Source: Rhizobiales bacterium YIM 77505
GTDB taxonomy: Bacteria > Pseudomonadota > Alphaproteobacteria > Rhizobiales > Beijerinckiaceae
Assembly (NCBI GenBank): GCA_000745135.1
Contig: JQNH01000001.1
Location: 1,488,001-1,552,000, forward strand
DNA: 64,000 bases
Direction of reading: 5' to 3'
The notes beneath the pieces are model-generated. The model saw only the letters and a program-made list of their open reading frames with translations. It was not told where the DNA came from and made no database searches. Made by a program: the position numbers and the translations under genes. This document shows, in pieces, positions 48,844 through 58,926 of this stretch (its first letter is position 1; every line of letters begins with the position of its first letter).

Positions 48844-50127
48844 TCAACGGCCTGCACCGCCGATCCGCTTCGCTCCGCCCATGTACGGCACGAGCGCCGA
48901 CGGGACCGTGACGCTGCCGTCCTCGTTCTGGTAGTTCTCGAGGATTGCGATGAGCGCCCTCCCAATGGCGACGCCGGAGCCGTTGAGGGTGTGCACGAAG
49001 CGCAGGCCCTTGCCGTCCTTCAGCCGGTAGCGGGCGTTCATGCGCCTCGCCTGGAAGTCGGTGCAGACAGAGCAGCTCGAGATTTCCCGATAGGCGCCCT
49101 GCCCCGGCAACCAGACCTCGATATCGTAGGTCTTGGCCGACGCAAAGCCCATGTCGCCGGTGCAGAGCGTCACCACACGATAGGGAAGATCAAGGCGCCG
49201 CAGCACCGCCTCGGCGCAAGCCAGCATGCGCTCATGCTCCTCCGCCGATTGCTCGGGCGTGGTGATCGAGACGAGCTCGCATTTCATGAACTGGTGCTGG
49301 CGGAGCATGCCGCGCGTGTCCTTCCCCGCCGCGCCCGCCTCGGCTCGAAAGCAAGGGGTGAGCGCCGTGAAGCGCAGGGGCAGCTCGTCCTCGGAAAGGA
49401 TCGCCTCGCGGACGAGATTCGTCAGAGGAACCTCGGCCGTTGGAATGAGCCAGTGCTCGCTTCCCGCGCGAAACTGGTCCTCCGCGAACTTCGGCAACTG
49501 CGCGGTCCCGAACATAACCTCGTCGCGCACAAGCAGAGGCGGCGCGACCTCCGTATAGCCGTGCTCGGCGGTGTGGAGGTCGAGCATGAACTGGCCGAGC
49601 GCCCGTTCAAGGCGCGCGAGCTCGCCGCGCAAGACGACGAAGCGCGAGCCGGAGAGCTTCGCCGCCGCTTCGAAATCCATGAGCCCCCAGGCCTCGCCGA
49701 GCTCGAAATGCTGCTTGGCGGCAGGGAGATGGCGCGGCTCGCCGTACCGGCTCCTCTCCACGTTGTCGCGCTCATCCCTGCCGACGGGCACGTCCGGGTT
49801 CGGCGTGTTGGGCAGGCCGGCGAGCTCCTTCTCCAGCGCTTCGTTTGCCTCGCGCTCGGCCTTCTCGAGGTCCGGCATGCTGTCCTTCAGGCGCGCCACC
49901 TCGGCCATGAGCTCCTGCGCTCGGGCCTCGTCCTTTCGCGCCTTGGCCTGCCCGATCTCTTTGGAGAGAGCGTTGCGCCGCTCCAAAGCCGCCTGCAGGG
50001 CGGAAACCGCCTCTTTCCGCCGGTCGTCGAGCGCCATCAGCCTCTCGGCCAAGGGTTCGAGCCCACGGTTGCGCAAGCCCTGATCAAAGGCGGCCGGATT
50101 CTCGCGGATGAGGCGGATGTCGTGCAT
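48844..50127 (-). CDS. serS: seryl-tRNA synthetase
   Basis: Class II synthetase charging tRNA-Ser; 427 residues. The N-terminal long coiled-coil arm (about 30-105; [28 protein letters not shown] region) binds the tRNA extra arm. Class II motif 2 is [21 protein letters not shown] and motif 3 is [15 protein letters not shown] near the C-terminus. It sits between tatC and surE on the same strand, with a repeat-containing 125-bp gap after tatC. Confidence 0.97.
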   Translation of the reverse strand: MHDIRLIRENPAAFDQGLRNRGLEPLAERLMALDDRRKEAVSALQAALERRNALSKEIGQAKARKDEARAQELMAEVARLKDSMPDLEKAEREANEALEKELAGLPNTPNPDVPVGRDERDNVERSRYGEPRHLPAAKQHFELGEAWGLMDFEAAAKLSGSRFVVLRGELARLERALGQFMLDLHTAEHGYTEVAPPLLVRDEVMFGTAQLPKFAEDQFRAGSEHWLIPTAEVPLTNLVREAILSEDELPLRFTALTPCFRAEAGAAGKDTRGMLRQHQFMKCELVSITTPEQSAEEHERMLACAEAVLRRLDLPYRVVTLCTGDMGFASAKTYDIEVWLPGQGAYREISSCSVCTDFQARRMNARYRLKDGKGLRFVHTLNGSGVAIGRALIAILENYQNEDGSVTVPSALVPYMGGAKRIGGAGR

Positions 50128-50252
50128 GAGTGGTGCTCAGCGGTCCTTCATGTCATGCCCGGCCTTGTGCCGGCCACCCGGTCGGAATGGTGAAGGCGCT
50201 TTTCCATATCGGGATCACCGGGACAAGCCCGATGGTGGAGGCGAAGGAAGGA
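50128..50252. repeat. repeat-containing gap between tatC and serS
   Basis: It contains TCATGCCCGGCCTTGTGCCGG and CGGGATCACCGGGACAAGCCCG, phrases typical of dispersed palindromic repeats in Hyphomicrobiales. Pairing is imperfect (CCGGC-CTTGT-GCCGG is the clearest stem). No gene is present. Confidence 0.5.
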
Positions 50253-51056
50253 TCACGCCGCAGCGCGCGCCGCCTCCGCCTCGGCGCGCTTCTTCTCCAC
50301 CGCCCGCACGGCGAGGATGGAGGCCTCATAAAGCAGGAGCGTCGGCACGGCGAGGGCGAGCTGGCTGATCACGTCGGGCGGCGTCAGCACGGCGGCGACC
50401 ACGAACACGAAGACAATGGCATAGCGCCGCTTCTCTTTGAGGAACTCGGAATCAATGATCCCCGCCCGCGCCAGGAGCGTGAGGATCACCGGCAGTTGGA
50501 AGCAGATGCCGAAGGCGAAGATCAGGGTCATGATGAGCGAGAGATACTCGTTGACCTTCGGCAGGAACTGGATGGTCGGCCCGTCCGCTGTCGCAAGCTG
50601 CTGCATCGACACGGAGAACCGCATCAGGAGCGGCATGGCGATGAAATAGACGACGAGCGCGCCAAGCAGAAACAGTAGTGGCGTGGCAATGAGGAAAGGC
50701 AGGAAGGCTTGGCGCTCGTTGCGGTACAGGCCGGGCGCCACGAATTTGTAGATCTCGTTCGCAATCACCGGGAAAGCCAGGAAGCCGGCCCCGAACATCG
50801 CCACCTGAAGCTGGGTGAAAAAGAACTCGAGCGCATGGGTATAGACCATCTGCGCCTTTTCCGGGCTGCCGACGGCCCACACGTAAGGCTCGACCAGGAT
50901 GTTGTAGATATATTTCGCCCCGGCGAAGCACAGGATGAACATCGCCACGAAGGCGATGAGCGCGCGAATGAGGCGCTGGCGCAGCTCGATCAGGTGATCG
51001 ATCAGCGGCGCCCGCGACGCCTCGATCTCGGCTTCCTCTTCAGGCGATCGGCTCAT
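50253..51056 (-). CDS. tatC: Sec-independent translocase subunit TatC
   Basis: Receptor and core of the twin-arginine export machinery; 267 residues. Six transmembrane helices are visible. The cytoplasmic N-terminus reads APLIDHLIELRQRLIRALIAF with the conserved Glu that helps recognise the RR signal, and the periplasmic loop after helix 1 includes the VYTHALEFFFTQLQVAMFGAGF stretch. It overlaps tatB by 4 bp (ATGA), so tatBC are coupled. The C-terminus is basic and Ala-rich. Confidence 0.96.
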   Translation of the reverse strand: MSRSPEEEAEIEASRAPLIDHLIELRQRLIRALIAFVAMFILCFAGAKYIYNILVEPYVWAVGSPEKAQMVYTHALEFFFTQLQVAMFGAGFLAFPVIANEIYKFVAPGLYRNERQAFLPFLIATPLLFLLGALVVYFIAMPLLMRFSVSMQQLATADGPTIQFLPKVNEYLSLIMTLIFAFGICFQLPVILTLLARAGIIDSEFLKEKRRYAIVFVFVVAAVLTPPDVISQLALAVPTLLLYEASILAVRAVEKKRAEAEAARAAA

Positions 51057-51487
51057 CCCTTGGCGCCTTGGACGGATGGATCGTCAGCCCTGGGGGCCGC
51101 GACCGTCGGCTCGCTTGCGGCGTCAAACGCGGGTGGGGCGGGCAGGCTCGCCGCCCCGTCCTGCGTGGCCGCTGCATCCGCGGGCGATAGGGTCGGCGGT
51201 GCCTCGATAGCGCCCTTGATCTCGGCTCGGGCCGTCTCAAGCGGATTGAAGCTCGTGTTGAGCGAACTGACCGAGTCGTTGATGCTGCTGACCTGCTTCT
51301 TGATGTCGTCGAGCTCAGCCTCGCGCATCGCCTCGTTGAACTGCGATTGGAACTCGGAGGCCATGCGGCGGACCTTGGCCGTCATGTTGCCGAGCGTGCG
51401 CAGGGCTTTGGGAAGATCTTTCGGGCCGATGACGATGAGCGCGACGGCGCCGATGATCAGCACCTCACCCCAGCTCATGTCGAACAT
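51053..51487 (-). CDS. tatB: Sec-independent translocase subunit TatB
   Basis: A 144-residue TatB. One N-terminal transmembrane helix starts with the Glu-containing MFDMSWGEVLIIGAVALIVIGPKDLP, followed by an amphipathic helix (PKALRTLGNMTAKVRRMASEFQSQF) and a variable Ala/Pro-rich tail (about 90-144). It partners TatC in binding RR-signal precursors. It lies 71 bp after tatA and overlaps tatC by 4 bp. Confidence 0.95.
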   Translation of the reverse strand: MFDMSWGEVLIIGAVALIVIGPKDLPKALRTLGNMTAKVRRMASEFQSQFNEAMREAELDDIKKQVSSINDSVSSLNTSFNPLETARAEIKGAIEAPPTLSPADAAATQDGAASLPAPPAFDAASEPTVAAPRADDPSVQGAKG

Positions 51488-51558
51488 GGCCTGTCCTCAA
51501 GCCCAAACGCGTTCGCGCCGCCAGGCCCGCTGCCGGGCGGCCGGCACTGTGCCCGGTG

Positions 51559-51834
51559 TCAGCCGACCTTGCGGTCGGCGATGGGGGTTGCAGCCGTGGT
51601 GGACGACGCCGACGGGCTCGCTGCGCCCGGCTGGTGCTCAATCGTCTTGACGGGCTCGCCGGTCGCCGGCGCCTGGCTAGGCGCCGCAGCCGTATCGTCC
51701 TCTGCCATGCCCTTCTTGAACGCTTTGATGCCCTTGGCGACGTCGCCCATCATTTCCGAGATCTTGCCGCGCCCGAAGAGCAGCATCACCACGATGCCGA
51801 CCACGAGCCAGTGCCACAAACTCATGCCACCCAT
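51559..51834 (-). CDS. tatA: Sec-independent translocase subunit TatA
   Basis: Pore-forming or membrane-thinning Tat subunit; 91 residues. A transmembrane helix (about 5-20, [17 protein letters not shown]) is followed by [24 protein letters not shown], the amphipathic helix with the FGxxK hinge. The tail is short and Pro/Ala-rich. It starts the tatABC genes. An ABC-transporter ATPase gene lies upstream after 157 bp. Confidence 0.95.
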   Translation of the reverse strand: MGGMSLWHWLVVGIVVMLLFGRGKISEMMGDVAKGIKAFKKGMAEDDTAAAPSQAPATGEPVKTIEHQPGAASPSASSTTAATPIADRKVG

Positions 51835-51991
51835 GGAATCCTCCTGCGCGGGCGTGGCCCGGCGCGGTCACATCTTGTCTCGCGGCCAAACTAGGGGGGG
51901 CGGGCGTCGAAAACAAGAACCTCGGGCAAGGCGCCGCGGTCGCAATCGCCGGAGTGTGTGCAGGTCTCCGGCCTTCATCGGCAGCGGATCC

Positions 51992-53104
51992 TCAAACGGG
52001 AAACACCAGCACCTCGTCGCGTTCGATATCCACCCCAACCTCCTCGCCGAGCCTGGCGGGAAGCGCGCCTCGGACGCGCGCCTGCAGAGGCCGGTCGAGC
52101 CCCTGCACCGCGACACTGACGAGATCGACCTCACCGAGGAAACGCCGCGAAAGCAGCCGGCCTGGAAGACACATGCCAGGCGGGCGCAGGCGGACCCCCT
52201 GAGGCCTTACGCAGACCACCGCCGCACCACCCTCCGGAAGGGCCCCGGCCGGGAAATGCCCAATCGGCGTCTCGATGCGCCCTCCCCGGCGCACCCCTTC
52301 TATTTCGTTGAAATCGCAGAAGAAGCGGGCTGTGAAGAGATCTGCTGGGCGCCGATAGATCTCTTCCGCCGAGCCTGCTTGCACCACCCTCCCCTCGCGC
52401 ATGAGCACGACGCGGTCGGCCGTGCGCATCGCCTCCTCCGGATCGTGGGTGACGATGACGGTGGTGGCGCCGGTTTCGCGCAGGATCGCCACGGTCTCCT
52501 CCCGGATGGCGTCCCGCATCCGGCGGTCGAGATTGGAGAAGGGCTCGTCCATGAGGAGCACGCCCGGGCGCGGAGCGATGGAGCGGGCGAGCGCAACCCG
52601 CTGCTGCTCGCCTCCGGAAAGCATGTGCGGATAGTCCGCCGCGTATTTCTCCAGTCCCACCCGCGCCAGCGCCCGCATGGCGATTGCCGTCGCGTCTCGC
52701 GCGGGCAAATCCCGGAGCCCGAAGGTGACGTTTTCCAGGATCGAAAGATGTGGAAAGAGGGCGTAGTCCTGGAACATCAGGCCGATGCCCCGTCGCTCGG
52801 GCGGCAGGAACAGCGTCCGGCCAGAGACCTCGCGCCCGTCGAGGAGCACGCGGCCCGCAGTCGGCACCTCGATCCCAGCCGCGATCCGCAGCAGCGTCGT
52901 CTTGCCGCAGCCGGAGGGCCCGAGCAGACACACGAGCTCGCCCGGATTCACCGTGAGGTCGACGCCGTCCAGCGCCTGGACCGCACCATAACGTTGACTC
53001 ACACCCTCAAAGCCGAGGGCGGCCGGGATCGACGCGCCCGTCGTGCCGCGCTGGCCCCAATGCAACCCTCGCAGCCTGTCCCGGGTCGGCGCGGGCTCGC
53101 TCAT
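51992..53104 (-). CDS. ABC transporter ATPase, FbpC-like, without partner genes
   Basis: A 370-residue ATPase with Walker A GPSGCGKTT at 62-70, signature LSGGEQQRVALARS, Walker B VLLMDEPFSNLD and the H-loop THDPEEAM. A C-terminal TOBE-like region (about 250-370) is present. This fits the iron(III)/spermidine-type importers (FbpC, PotA). No permease or binding-protein gene is in the window, so the partners must be elsewhere or the ATPase has another use. Its start overlaps the scpB stop by 4 bp, and it is inserted in the scpB-tatA stretch that is normally contiguous. Confidence 0.85.
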   Translation of the reverse strand: MSEPAPTRDRLRGLHWGQRGTTGASIPAALGFEGVSQRYGAVQALDGVDLTVNPGELVCLLGPSGCGKTTLLRIAAGIEVPTAGRVLLDGREVSGRTLFLPPERRGIGLMFQDYALFPHLSILENVTFGLRDLPARDATAIAMRALARVGLEKYAADYPHMLSGGEQQRVALARSIAPRPGVLLMDEPFSNLDRRMRDAIREETVAILRETGATTVIVTHDPEEAMRTADRVVLMREGRVVQAGSAEEIYRRPADLFTARFFCDFNEIEGVRRGGRIETPIGHFPAGALPEGGAAVVCVRPQGVRLRPPGMCLPGRLLSRRFLGEVDLVSVAVQGLDRPLQARVRGALPARLGEEVGVDIERDEVLVFPV

Positions 53105-53841
53105 TCGCCTCCGTCTTGCTCTTGGGCGTAATCGACGGGCGCACCGGCCCTGTCTGCCTCGCCGATGAGCGGTTCGAACAGGTCCTCTTCGAGCGGATCC
53201 TCGTCCTCGCGCAAGGTCGCCTCATCGGAAGGCGTCGGCACCGACAGGCCGGGCGGTATCCGCCCTTCCAGGAACCCCGCCCCTTTCAATTCCTCCAGCC
53301 CCGGGAGGGCATCGATCGTCTCGAGGCCGAAATGCTCGAGGAACAGGGGGGTCGTTCCGTATGTGACGGGACGCCCCGGAACGCGCCGACGCCCGCGCAG
53401 GCGCACCCAGCCTGTCTCGAGAAGCGTGTCGAGCGTGCCCTTCGAGGTCGCTACGCCGCGGATTTCCTCGATTTCAGCTCGGGTCACGGGCTGATGATAC
53501 GCGATGATGGCGAGCGTCTCCATGGCGGCGCGGGAGAGCTTGCGCGGCTCGACGACATCGCGCGCGAGGAGGTAGGCAAGGTCTTCGGCTGTGCGGAACG
53601 TCCACTTGCCCCCGACCTGCACCAGGTTGACGCCCCGTGATGCGTATTGCTCGCCGAGTTCCGCCAGGACCGTTTCGACCGCGATGCCCTCCGGCATCCG
53701 GCTGCGAAGCTCCTCGACGCTCAAGGGTTCGCGGGCGGCAAACAGCAACGCCTCGGCGATACGCAAGGCCTCGGCGCGGTCCGGCGCCTCCGCCACGTCC
53801 ATCGAAATCGCCTGTACGGCCGCCGCCATGCGCTTTTCCAT
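53101..53841 (-). CDS. scpB: segregation and condensation protein B
   Basis: ScpB is the winged-helix partner of the ScpA kleisin in the SMC condensin complex that compacts and segregates the chromosome. The 246-residue protein shows RIAEALLFAAREPLSVEELRSR, the second winged helix with ETLAIIAYHQPVTRAEIEEIRGV and GRRRVPGRPVTYGTTPLFLEHFGL, all diagnostic. The acidic C-terminal tail is long. It follows scpA after 1 bp and is coupled to the ABC ATPase gene by a 4-bp overlap. Confidence 0.94.
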   Translation of the reverse strand: MEKRMAAAVQAISMDVAEAPDRAEALRIAEALLFAAREPLSVEELRSRMPEGIAVETVLAELGEQYASRGVNLVQVGGKWTFRTAEDLAYLLARDVVEPRKLSRAAMETLAIIAYHQPVTRAEIEEIRGVATSKGTLDTLLETGWVRLRGRRRVPGRPVTYGTTPLFLEHFGLETIDALPGLEELKGAGFLEGRIPPGLSVPTPSDEATLREDEDPLEEDLFEPLIGEADRAGAPVDYAQEQDGGE

Positions 53842-53842
53842 C

Positions 53843-54649
53843 TCAGGCCTCGGCCATGTCGCTTGTCCGCGAGATTTCGCTCTTCACCCAGATCGGCGCG
53901 AAAGCGCGTTCCTGCCGGACGGCGAGCTTGCCTTCCTTCACGAGCTCCAGCGTTGCCGAGAGCGCCGAGGCGAGCACCGTCGGCCGCTGCTCGGGCTCGG
54001 CCATGTAGCGGGTGAGGTAGGAATCGAGAACGGTCCAGTCCTGAGCGAGGCCGACGAGCCGCTCCAAGGCCTCCCGCGCCTCGACCAGCGACCAGACATG
54101 CCTCTTGGGCATGACGATACGGGTGTTGAGCTGCTTCTGCCGCTGGCGGGCATAGGCCGACAGGAGGTCGTAGAGCGTGGCCTCCCACCGCAGCTGCTTG
54201 CGGATCTCGACCGGCTCCGGCGCGCCGCGTGCAAACACGTCACGGCCGAGCTGGGGCCGCTCTGCCAGCCGTTTCGCCGCCTCCCGGATCGCCTCGAGGC
54301 GCCGCAGGCGGAAGGCAAGAGCGGTGGCGAGGTCCGCGGCGCTCGGCTGATCGCCCTTCGGAGGGTCGGGCAAGAGGAGGCGCGACTTCAGATAGGCGAG
54401 CCAAGCGGCCATGACGAGATAGTCGGCCGCGAGTTCCAGCCGCAGGCGCCGGGCCTCCTCGATGAAGGCGAGGTATTGTTCGGCAAGAGCGAGGATCGAG
54501 ATGCGGTGAAGATCGACCTTCTGACGACGGGCGAGCTCCAGGAGAAGATCAAGCGGGCCTTCGAATCCGTCCACATCCACATGCAGGGTCGGATCGCCTT
54601 CGGCCCGCTCGGCAAGCGCGACGTCTTCAAAAGGTAGCTGCGCGGCCAT
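53843..54649 (-). CDS. scpA: segregation and condensation protein A (kleisin)
   Basis: Kleisin subunit bridging SMC heads; 268 residues. The N-terminal domain is diagnostic: FEGPLDLLLELARRQKVDLHRISI, with AADYLVMAAWLAYLKSRLLLP after it. The C-terminal winged helix ends with VLASALSATLELVKEGKLAVRQ. The frame is open 29 codons upstream to 54736, overlapping nagZ; ATG 54649 begins the usual N-terminus. It lies 34 bp after nagZ and 1 bp before scpB. Confidence 0.94.
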   Translation of the reverse strand: MAAQLPFEDVALAERAEGDPTLHVDVDGFEGPLDLLLELARRQKVDLHRISILALAEQYLAFIEEARRLRLELAADYLVMAAWLAYLKSRLLLPDPPKGDQPSAADLATALAFRLRRLEAIREAAKRLAERPQLGRDVFARGAPEPVEIRKQLRWEATLYDLLSAYARQRQKQLNTRIVMPKRHVWSLVEAREALERLVGLAQDWTVLDSYLTRYMAEPEQRPTVLASALSATLELVKEGKLAVRQERAFAPIWVKSEISRTSDMAEA

Positions 54650-54683
54650 CGGATGATTCGTCCTGGGACGAGCTTTGGTCCTC

Positions 54684-55700
54684 TCAGGCCACCATCGCAA
54701 GCGCGGCCGCGAAGCGGGCGCGGGCGTCCACAACATTCAGGGGTTCGGGGTCATGCCGGAGGCGCGCAAGCGCCGCCTCGGCCCGCCGCTTTGCTTCGCC
54801 TTCCAGCGGCGGGGCGGCTTCCGCCACCGCTCCCATCTCGTCGAGGCGACCGTTGCAATGAAGAGCCACGTCGCAGCCGGCCGCGAAGGCGGCCTCGGCG
54901 CGCTGGCGGAGCGAGCCCGACAAAGCGTTCATGGACAGATCGTCGGTCATGACGAGCCCATCGAAACCGATCCGGCCGCGGATCACCTCACCCAAGACGA
55001 CCCGCGACGTCGTGGCCGGCTGGTCCGGATCGAGGGCCGTGTAGACCACGTGCGCCGTCATGGCGAGCGGCATATCCGCCAAATGCCGGAACGGCCGGAA
55101 GTCCCAGGTCTCGAGCTCTTCCAACCGCGCCTCCACGACGGGCAGGGCGTGGTGGCTGTCCACGCCTGCCCGGCCGTGTCCAGGCATGTGCTTGATCACG
55201 GGCAGGACCCCGCCCGCGATCAGACCCTCGGCGGCCGCACGGCCGAGCACCGCCACCGTGTCCGGATCCCGGCCATAGGCCCGGTCGCCGATGACCTCGT
55301 GAGCGCCGGGGCTTGGGATATCGAGGACGGGGAGGCAGTCGACATTGATGCCCACCTCCCGCAGATCCGCTGCGATCAGGCGCGCACCGAGGCGGACCAT
55401 CTCGCGCTGGCCAAGGCAGCCGCCCGGGAGCCGGCCGAAAGCTTGTCCGGCGGGATAGGCCGGCCAGTGCGGCGGGCCCATCCGCTGGACGCGTCCCCCT
55501 TCCTGGTCGATCAGGATCGGCACATCCTCCCGACCGACCGTCTCCCGCAATGCAGAGGTCAGCGCCTTCACCTGCTCAGGGGTGTCGATGTTGCGCCGAA
55601 AGAGGATGAACCCCCAAGGCTGTGCGTCGCGGCAGAATGCAGCCTCGTCCGGCGTGAGGTGAGGACCTGAGCATCCGACGATGAAGGCGCGTGTGGTCAT
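54684..55700 (-). CDS. nagZ: beta-N-acetylhexosaminidase NagZ
   Basis: Glycoside hydrolase family 3 enzyme that removes N-acetylglucosamine from anhydromuropeptides in peptidoglycan recycling; in the cytoplasm, as no signal peptide is seen. The 338-residue TIM barrel shows IDQEGGRVQRMG, the mobile catalytic loop KHMPGHGRAGVDSHH with the Asp/His pair acting as acid/base, and VMTDDLSM with the nucleophile Asp. In many bacteria its product feeds AmpR/AmpC regulation, but no ampC is here. It lies 60 bp after the SPOR gene and 34 bp before scpA. Confidence 0.95.
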   Translation of the reverse strand: MTTRAFIVGCSGPHLTPDEAAFCRDAQPWGFILFRRNIDTPEQVKALTSALRETVGREDVPILIDQEGGRVQRMGPPHWPAYPAGQAFGRLPGGCLGQREMVRLGARLIAADLREVGINVDCLPVLDIPSPGAHEVIGDRAYGRDPDTVAVLGRAAAEGLIAGGVLPVIKHMPGHGRAGVDSHHALPVVEARLEELETWDFRPFRHLADMPLAMTAHVVYTALDPDQPATTSRVVLGEVIRGRIGFDGLVMTDDLSMNALSGSLRQRAEAAFAAGCDVALHCNGRLDEMGAVAEAAPPLEGEAKRRAEAALARLRHDPEPLNVVDARARFAAALAMVA

Positions 55701-55760
55701 CGCGCGCGCTTACGATCCCGCTCGATAAGGGTCAATGCCGAGAGGAGCGGGAGCCCGCGC

Positions 55761-57035
55761 TCAGTTCCTGGCGACGAAGCACTCACCGCCTGCCGTTTTC
55801 AGCCGCGAGCACAAGGAATTGGCGTCGTCGCGCGACAGCGGCCCGACGCGCACCCGGTAGACCGTCTTGCCGTTGACCTCAGCCGAGCGGACGAGAGCGT
55901 TCTGGCCGGCGAGCTCGCTGGCGAAACGGCGTTGAAGCGCCTGGAAGCGCGACCGGGCCTCCTGCTCCGAGCCCGCTGTCGCCACTTGGACGACAAATCC
56001 GGCGGCGCTCGTTTCGACCGGATCGGACGCCGGGGGCTGCGCCGCGACCGCGGCGGTGCGAGCCGGCTTGGCGGCGGCACCGCCATTGGGTGAAATCTGC
56101 AACGGAGCGCTGTCGCGTGAGGGCGTTGTCGCTGCAGCCGTGCCGCCCGGCGCAGGCGCGCTCGGCGGCTGCGCGTCGGTCCGCCGCTGAGGAAGGGCGG
56201 GAGCGGCAGCGGGCGTGCTGGCCAGAGCCGGTGCAGCACCGTTGCTATTCGGCCGCACCTGGGGCGCCGACGTGGCAGGTGGAGCCGCAGACGTCTGGCT
56301 CGGCTCGATGATGGTGCCGTCCGGCCGCACCGAAACCGTGCGCACTCGCCGCGGTTCTCCAAGGCCCGGGATCGGGCTCGTGACCGGCGCCGACGGGGTC
56401 AGGGCAGGTGCGTTGCTCCTGGCGCCGGCGCCTGCGACCTGCCTGATGTCGCTCGGCTGCTCCTCGCGGTTGACAACACGCGTCGTCGCATCCTGGCGCT
56501 CGCGCTCGTAGACCTGCGCGTTCTGATTGGGGATGCTTACCCCGCCCGGGTTCTCCGGCTTCACTTTGAGCGGATCGCGGTCCGCCGCGATCACCGGGGG
56601 CTCGCCCGTCGCCACGGCTCCCCCTCCGCCGCGCAGCGTCAGTGCCGCGGCGACCGCCATCACGGCCGAGCCGAGAACCGCACCGACGGCTATCAGGCCC
56701 TTGCGCGAGCGGCGGCGTTGAAGCGGGTGGAGATCCTCGACGCCCGACGGATAGAGATCGTCCTCCTCGACGGGGCCGTAAGCACCGCCGCGGTTCGGAG
56801 GCGCCGGCGGGGCATCGGCGGCCAGCCCCCCTTGGTTCGGCGCAGCGTGCGGGCGTGCCGCCCCTGCCCGCCCCGGATCGTTCAGGAGAGTGCGAAAGGG
56901 ATCGTCCTGGCCCACGATGCGGGCGAGTTCCGCCAATGGATCGGCCTTCGAGGGGGGCGCCTGCAGCTGCGCCTGGTTGAGCTGGCGCTCGATTTCGTCG
57001 AGATCGAGGGCGAGACGCGGTTTCGGCTGGGCCAT
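55761..57035 (-). CDS. SPOR-domain envelope protein
   Basis: A 424-residue protein. The first 90 residues are cytoplasmic (LDLDEIERQLNQAQLQ). One transmembrane helix (about 115-137; KGLIAVGAVLGSAVMAVAAAL) follows, then a long Pro/Ala-rich periplasmic linker, and a C-terminal SPOR domain (about 345-424; GFVVQVATAGSEQEARSRFQ, VYRVRVGPLSRDDANSLC). SPOR domains bind denuded peptidoglycan at the division site. ATG 57035 is chosen because the 20 residues before it are not conserved in type. It lies between argS and nagZ, its usual place. Confidence 0.9.
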   Translation of the reverse strand: MAQPKPRLALDLDEIERQLNQAQLQAPPSKADPLAELARIVGQDDPFRTLLNDPGRAGAARPHAAPNQGGLAADAPPAPPNRGGAYGPVEEDDLYPSGVEDLHPLQRRRSRKGLIAVGAVLGSAVMAVAAALTLRGGGGAVATGEPPVIAADRDPLKVKPENPGGVSIPNQNAQVYERERQDATTRVVNREEQPSDIRQVAGAGARSNAPALTPSAPVTSPIPGLGEPRRVRTVSVRPDGTIIEPSQTSAAPPATSAPQVRPNSNGAAPALASTPAAAPALPQRRTDAQPPSAPAPGGTAAATTPSRDSAPLQISPNGGAAAKPARTAAVAAQPPASDPVETSAAGFVVQVATAGSEQEARSRFQALQRRFASELAGQNALVRSAEVNGKTVYRVRVGPLSRDDANSLCSRLKTAGGECFVARN

Positions 57036-57115
57036 GGGACACTCGGGCCTTGAGGTTAGGCGGCCCGGCGGTCCGAGAGCGACAGCGGCCCGCAAGCGAG
57101 AGCGCTGATGCGAGC

Positions 57116-58876
57116 CTATCGCATCTCGTCGGGCGCCGTGACGCCGAGGATGCCAAGGCCCGACGCCAGGACGCTGCGAACCGCGTACACCAGGGCGAGC
57201 CTTGCCTCTGTGGACTGTTGATCGGCTTGATTAACAAACCGTAATTGCGGCAAGTCTTTGCCCTTATTCCACAAGCTATGGAAGGCGCTTGCAAGCTCAA
57301 AAAGGTGGAACGCGATGCGGTGAGGCTCATGGGCGTCGGCGGCGCCATCGAGAACCCGCGGATATTGCGCCAACAGGCGCAACAGATCCCGCTCGCCAGG
57401 ATCCTGCAGGACCGAGAGATCCGCCTCGGCAAGCCGCGCTGGACCAAAATCGCGACCTGGAAACGCCTCCCTGGCCTGGCGGAAAACAGACGCGCAGCGC
57501 GCATGGGCGTACTGCACGTAGAACACCGGATTGTCCTTGGACTGCTCCACCACCTTCTCGAGATCGAAATCGAGCTGGGCGTCGTTCTTGCGGAACAGGA
57601 GCATGAAACGAACGGCGTCGGAGCCCACCTCCTCGACCACCTCGCGCAGCGTCACGAAGTCCCCGGCCCTCTTTGACATTTTGACCGGCTCGCCGCCGCG
57701 TAGCAGCCTGACGAGCTGGCAGAGCTTGATGTCAAGCTCGCCCTTGCCGTCGGTCACTGCCGCGACTGCCGCCTTCATGCGCTTCACGTAGCCGCCATGA
57801 TCGGCGCCCCACACGTCGATCATCGTGCGGAAGCCGCGCTCGAACTTCGAGCGGTGATAGGCGATGTCGGCGGCGAAGTAGGTGTAGGATCCGTCGGACT
57901 TGAGCAGCGGCCGGTCCACATCGTCCCCGAAGGCCGTGGCGCGGAATAGCGTCTGCTCCCGATCCTCCCAGTCCTCGACCGGCTGGCCCTTGGGTGGCGG
58001 GAGGCGCCCTTCATAGATGAGCCCGCGGGCCCGAAGGTCGTCGATGGTTGCGCGGATGTGGTCGACTCCGCCTTGAGAAAGGGACCGCTCTGAGAAGAAC
58101 AGGTCGTGGCGGATGTTGAGCGTCGCCAAGTCGTCGCGGATCATGGCCATCATGGCGTCGATGGCTGCGGTCCGGACGGTCGGCAGCCACACCTCTTCCG
58201 GCACATCGAGGAGGGCCCTACCAAACCGTTCAGCTAACGCCTGCCCTACGGGCTTGAGATAGTCGCCCGGGTACAACCCTTCCGGGATCGTGCCGATGTC
58301 GTGCCCGAGCGCCTCGCGGTAACGGAGAAAGGCGGAGCGGCCGAGGATGTCGACCTGCGCCCCCGCATCGTTGATGTAGTACTCGCGGGTCACCGAATAG
58401 CCGACGAACGCGAGCAGATTGGCGAGCGCGTCGCCGAACACCGCCCCGCGTCCATGCCCGACATGGAGCGGTCCGGTCGGATTGGCGGAAACATACTCGA
58501 CATTGATCGGCGCTGCGTCCTGCTTCAGCCCGCGCCCGAAATCAGGCCCGGCGGCGATGATCGCCCGCAGAACGTCCTGGAACACCCCTGGCGCGAGCGT
58601 GAGGTTGATGAAGCCGGGCCCAGCCACCTCGGCCTTTGCCACTCGAGGGTCACGCTTCAGCTCGGCGGCGATCGCCTCCGCCAACGCGCGGGGATTGGCC
58701 TTGGCCGGCTTTGCCAGCACCATGGCGGCGTTGGTGGCGAGATCGCCGTGGGTAGGATCGCGGGGCGGCTCCACTGCGGCCCGGCTGACGTCAAGCTCGG
58801 CCGGAAGCGCGCCGCTCGCCACGAGGCTTGCGAGCGCGTCCGCCACACGCTGTTCGAACAGCGCAAAAATGTTCAT
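57116..58876 (-). CDS. argS: arginyl-tRNA synthetase
   Basis: Class I synthetase charging tRNA-Arg; 586 residues. The N-terminal Add-1 domain (about 1-115) includes [17 protein letters not shown]. The HIGH-like HVGH is at 138-141 in [11 protein letters not shown], the KMSKS-like loop is [12 protein letters not shown], and the DALR anticodon-binding domain ends with SALGLLGV-type residues ([17 protein letters not shown]). It follows the dGTPase-like gene by 50 bp and is followed by the SPOR gene after 80 bp. Confidence 0.97.
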   Translation of the reverse strand: MNIFALFEQRVADALASLVASGALPAELDVSRAAVEPPRDPTHGDLATNAAMVLAKPAKANPRALAEAIAAELKRDPRVAKAEVAGPGFINLTLAPGVFQDVLRAIIAAGPDFGRGLKQDAAPINVEYVSANPTGPLHVGHGRGAVFGDALANLLAFVGYSVTREYYINDAGAQVDILGRSAFLRYREALGHDIGTIPEGLYPGDYLKPVGQALAERFGRALLDVPEEVWLPTVRTAAIDAMMAMIRDDLATLNIRHDLFFSERSLSQGGVDHIRATIDDLRARGLIYEGRLPPPKGQPVEDWEDREQTLFRATAFGDDVDRPLLKSDGSYTYFAADIAYHRSKFERGFRTMIDVWGADHGGYVKRMKAAVAAVTDGKGELDIKLCQLVRLLRGGEPVKMSKRAGDFVTLREVVEEVGSDAVRFMLLFRKNDAQLDFDLEKVVEQSKDNPVFYVQYAHARCASVFRQAREAFPGRDFGPARLAEADLSVLQDPGERDLLRLLAQYPRVLDGAADAHEPHRIAFHLFELASAFHSLWNKGKDLPQLRFVNQADQQSTEARLALVYAVRSVLASGLGILGVTAPDEMR

Positions 58877-58926
58877 CTGGGATGGTCTCAGGTGGGCTTC
58901 AGGTGCCTTTGAGCGGCAGGGCGCGC

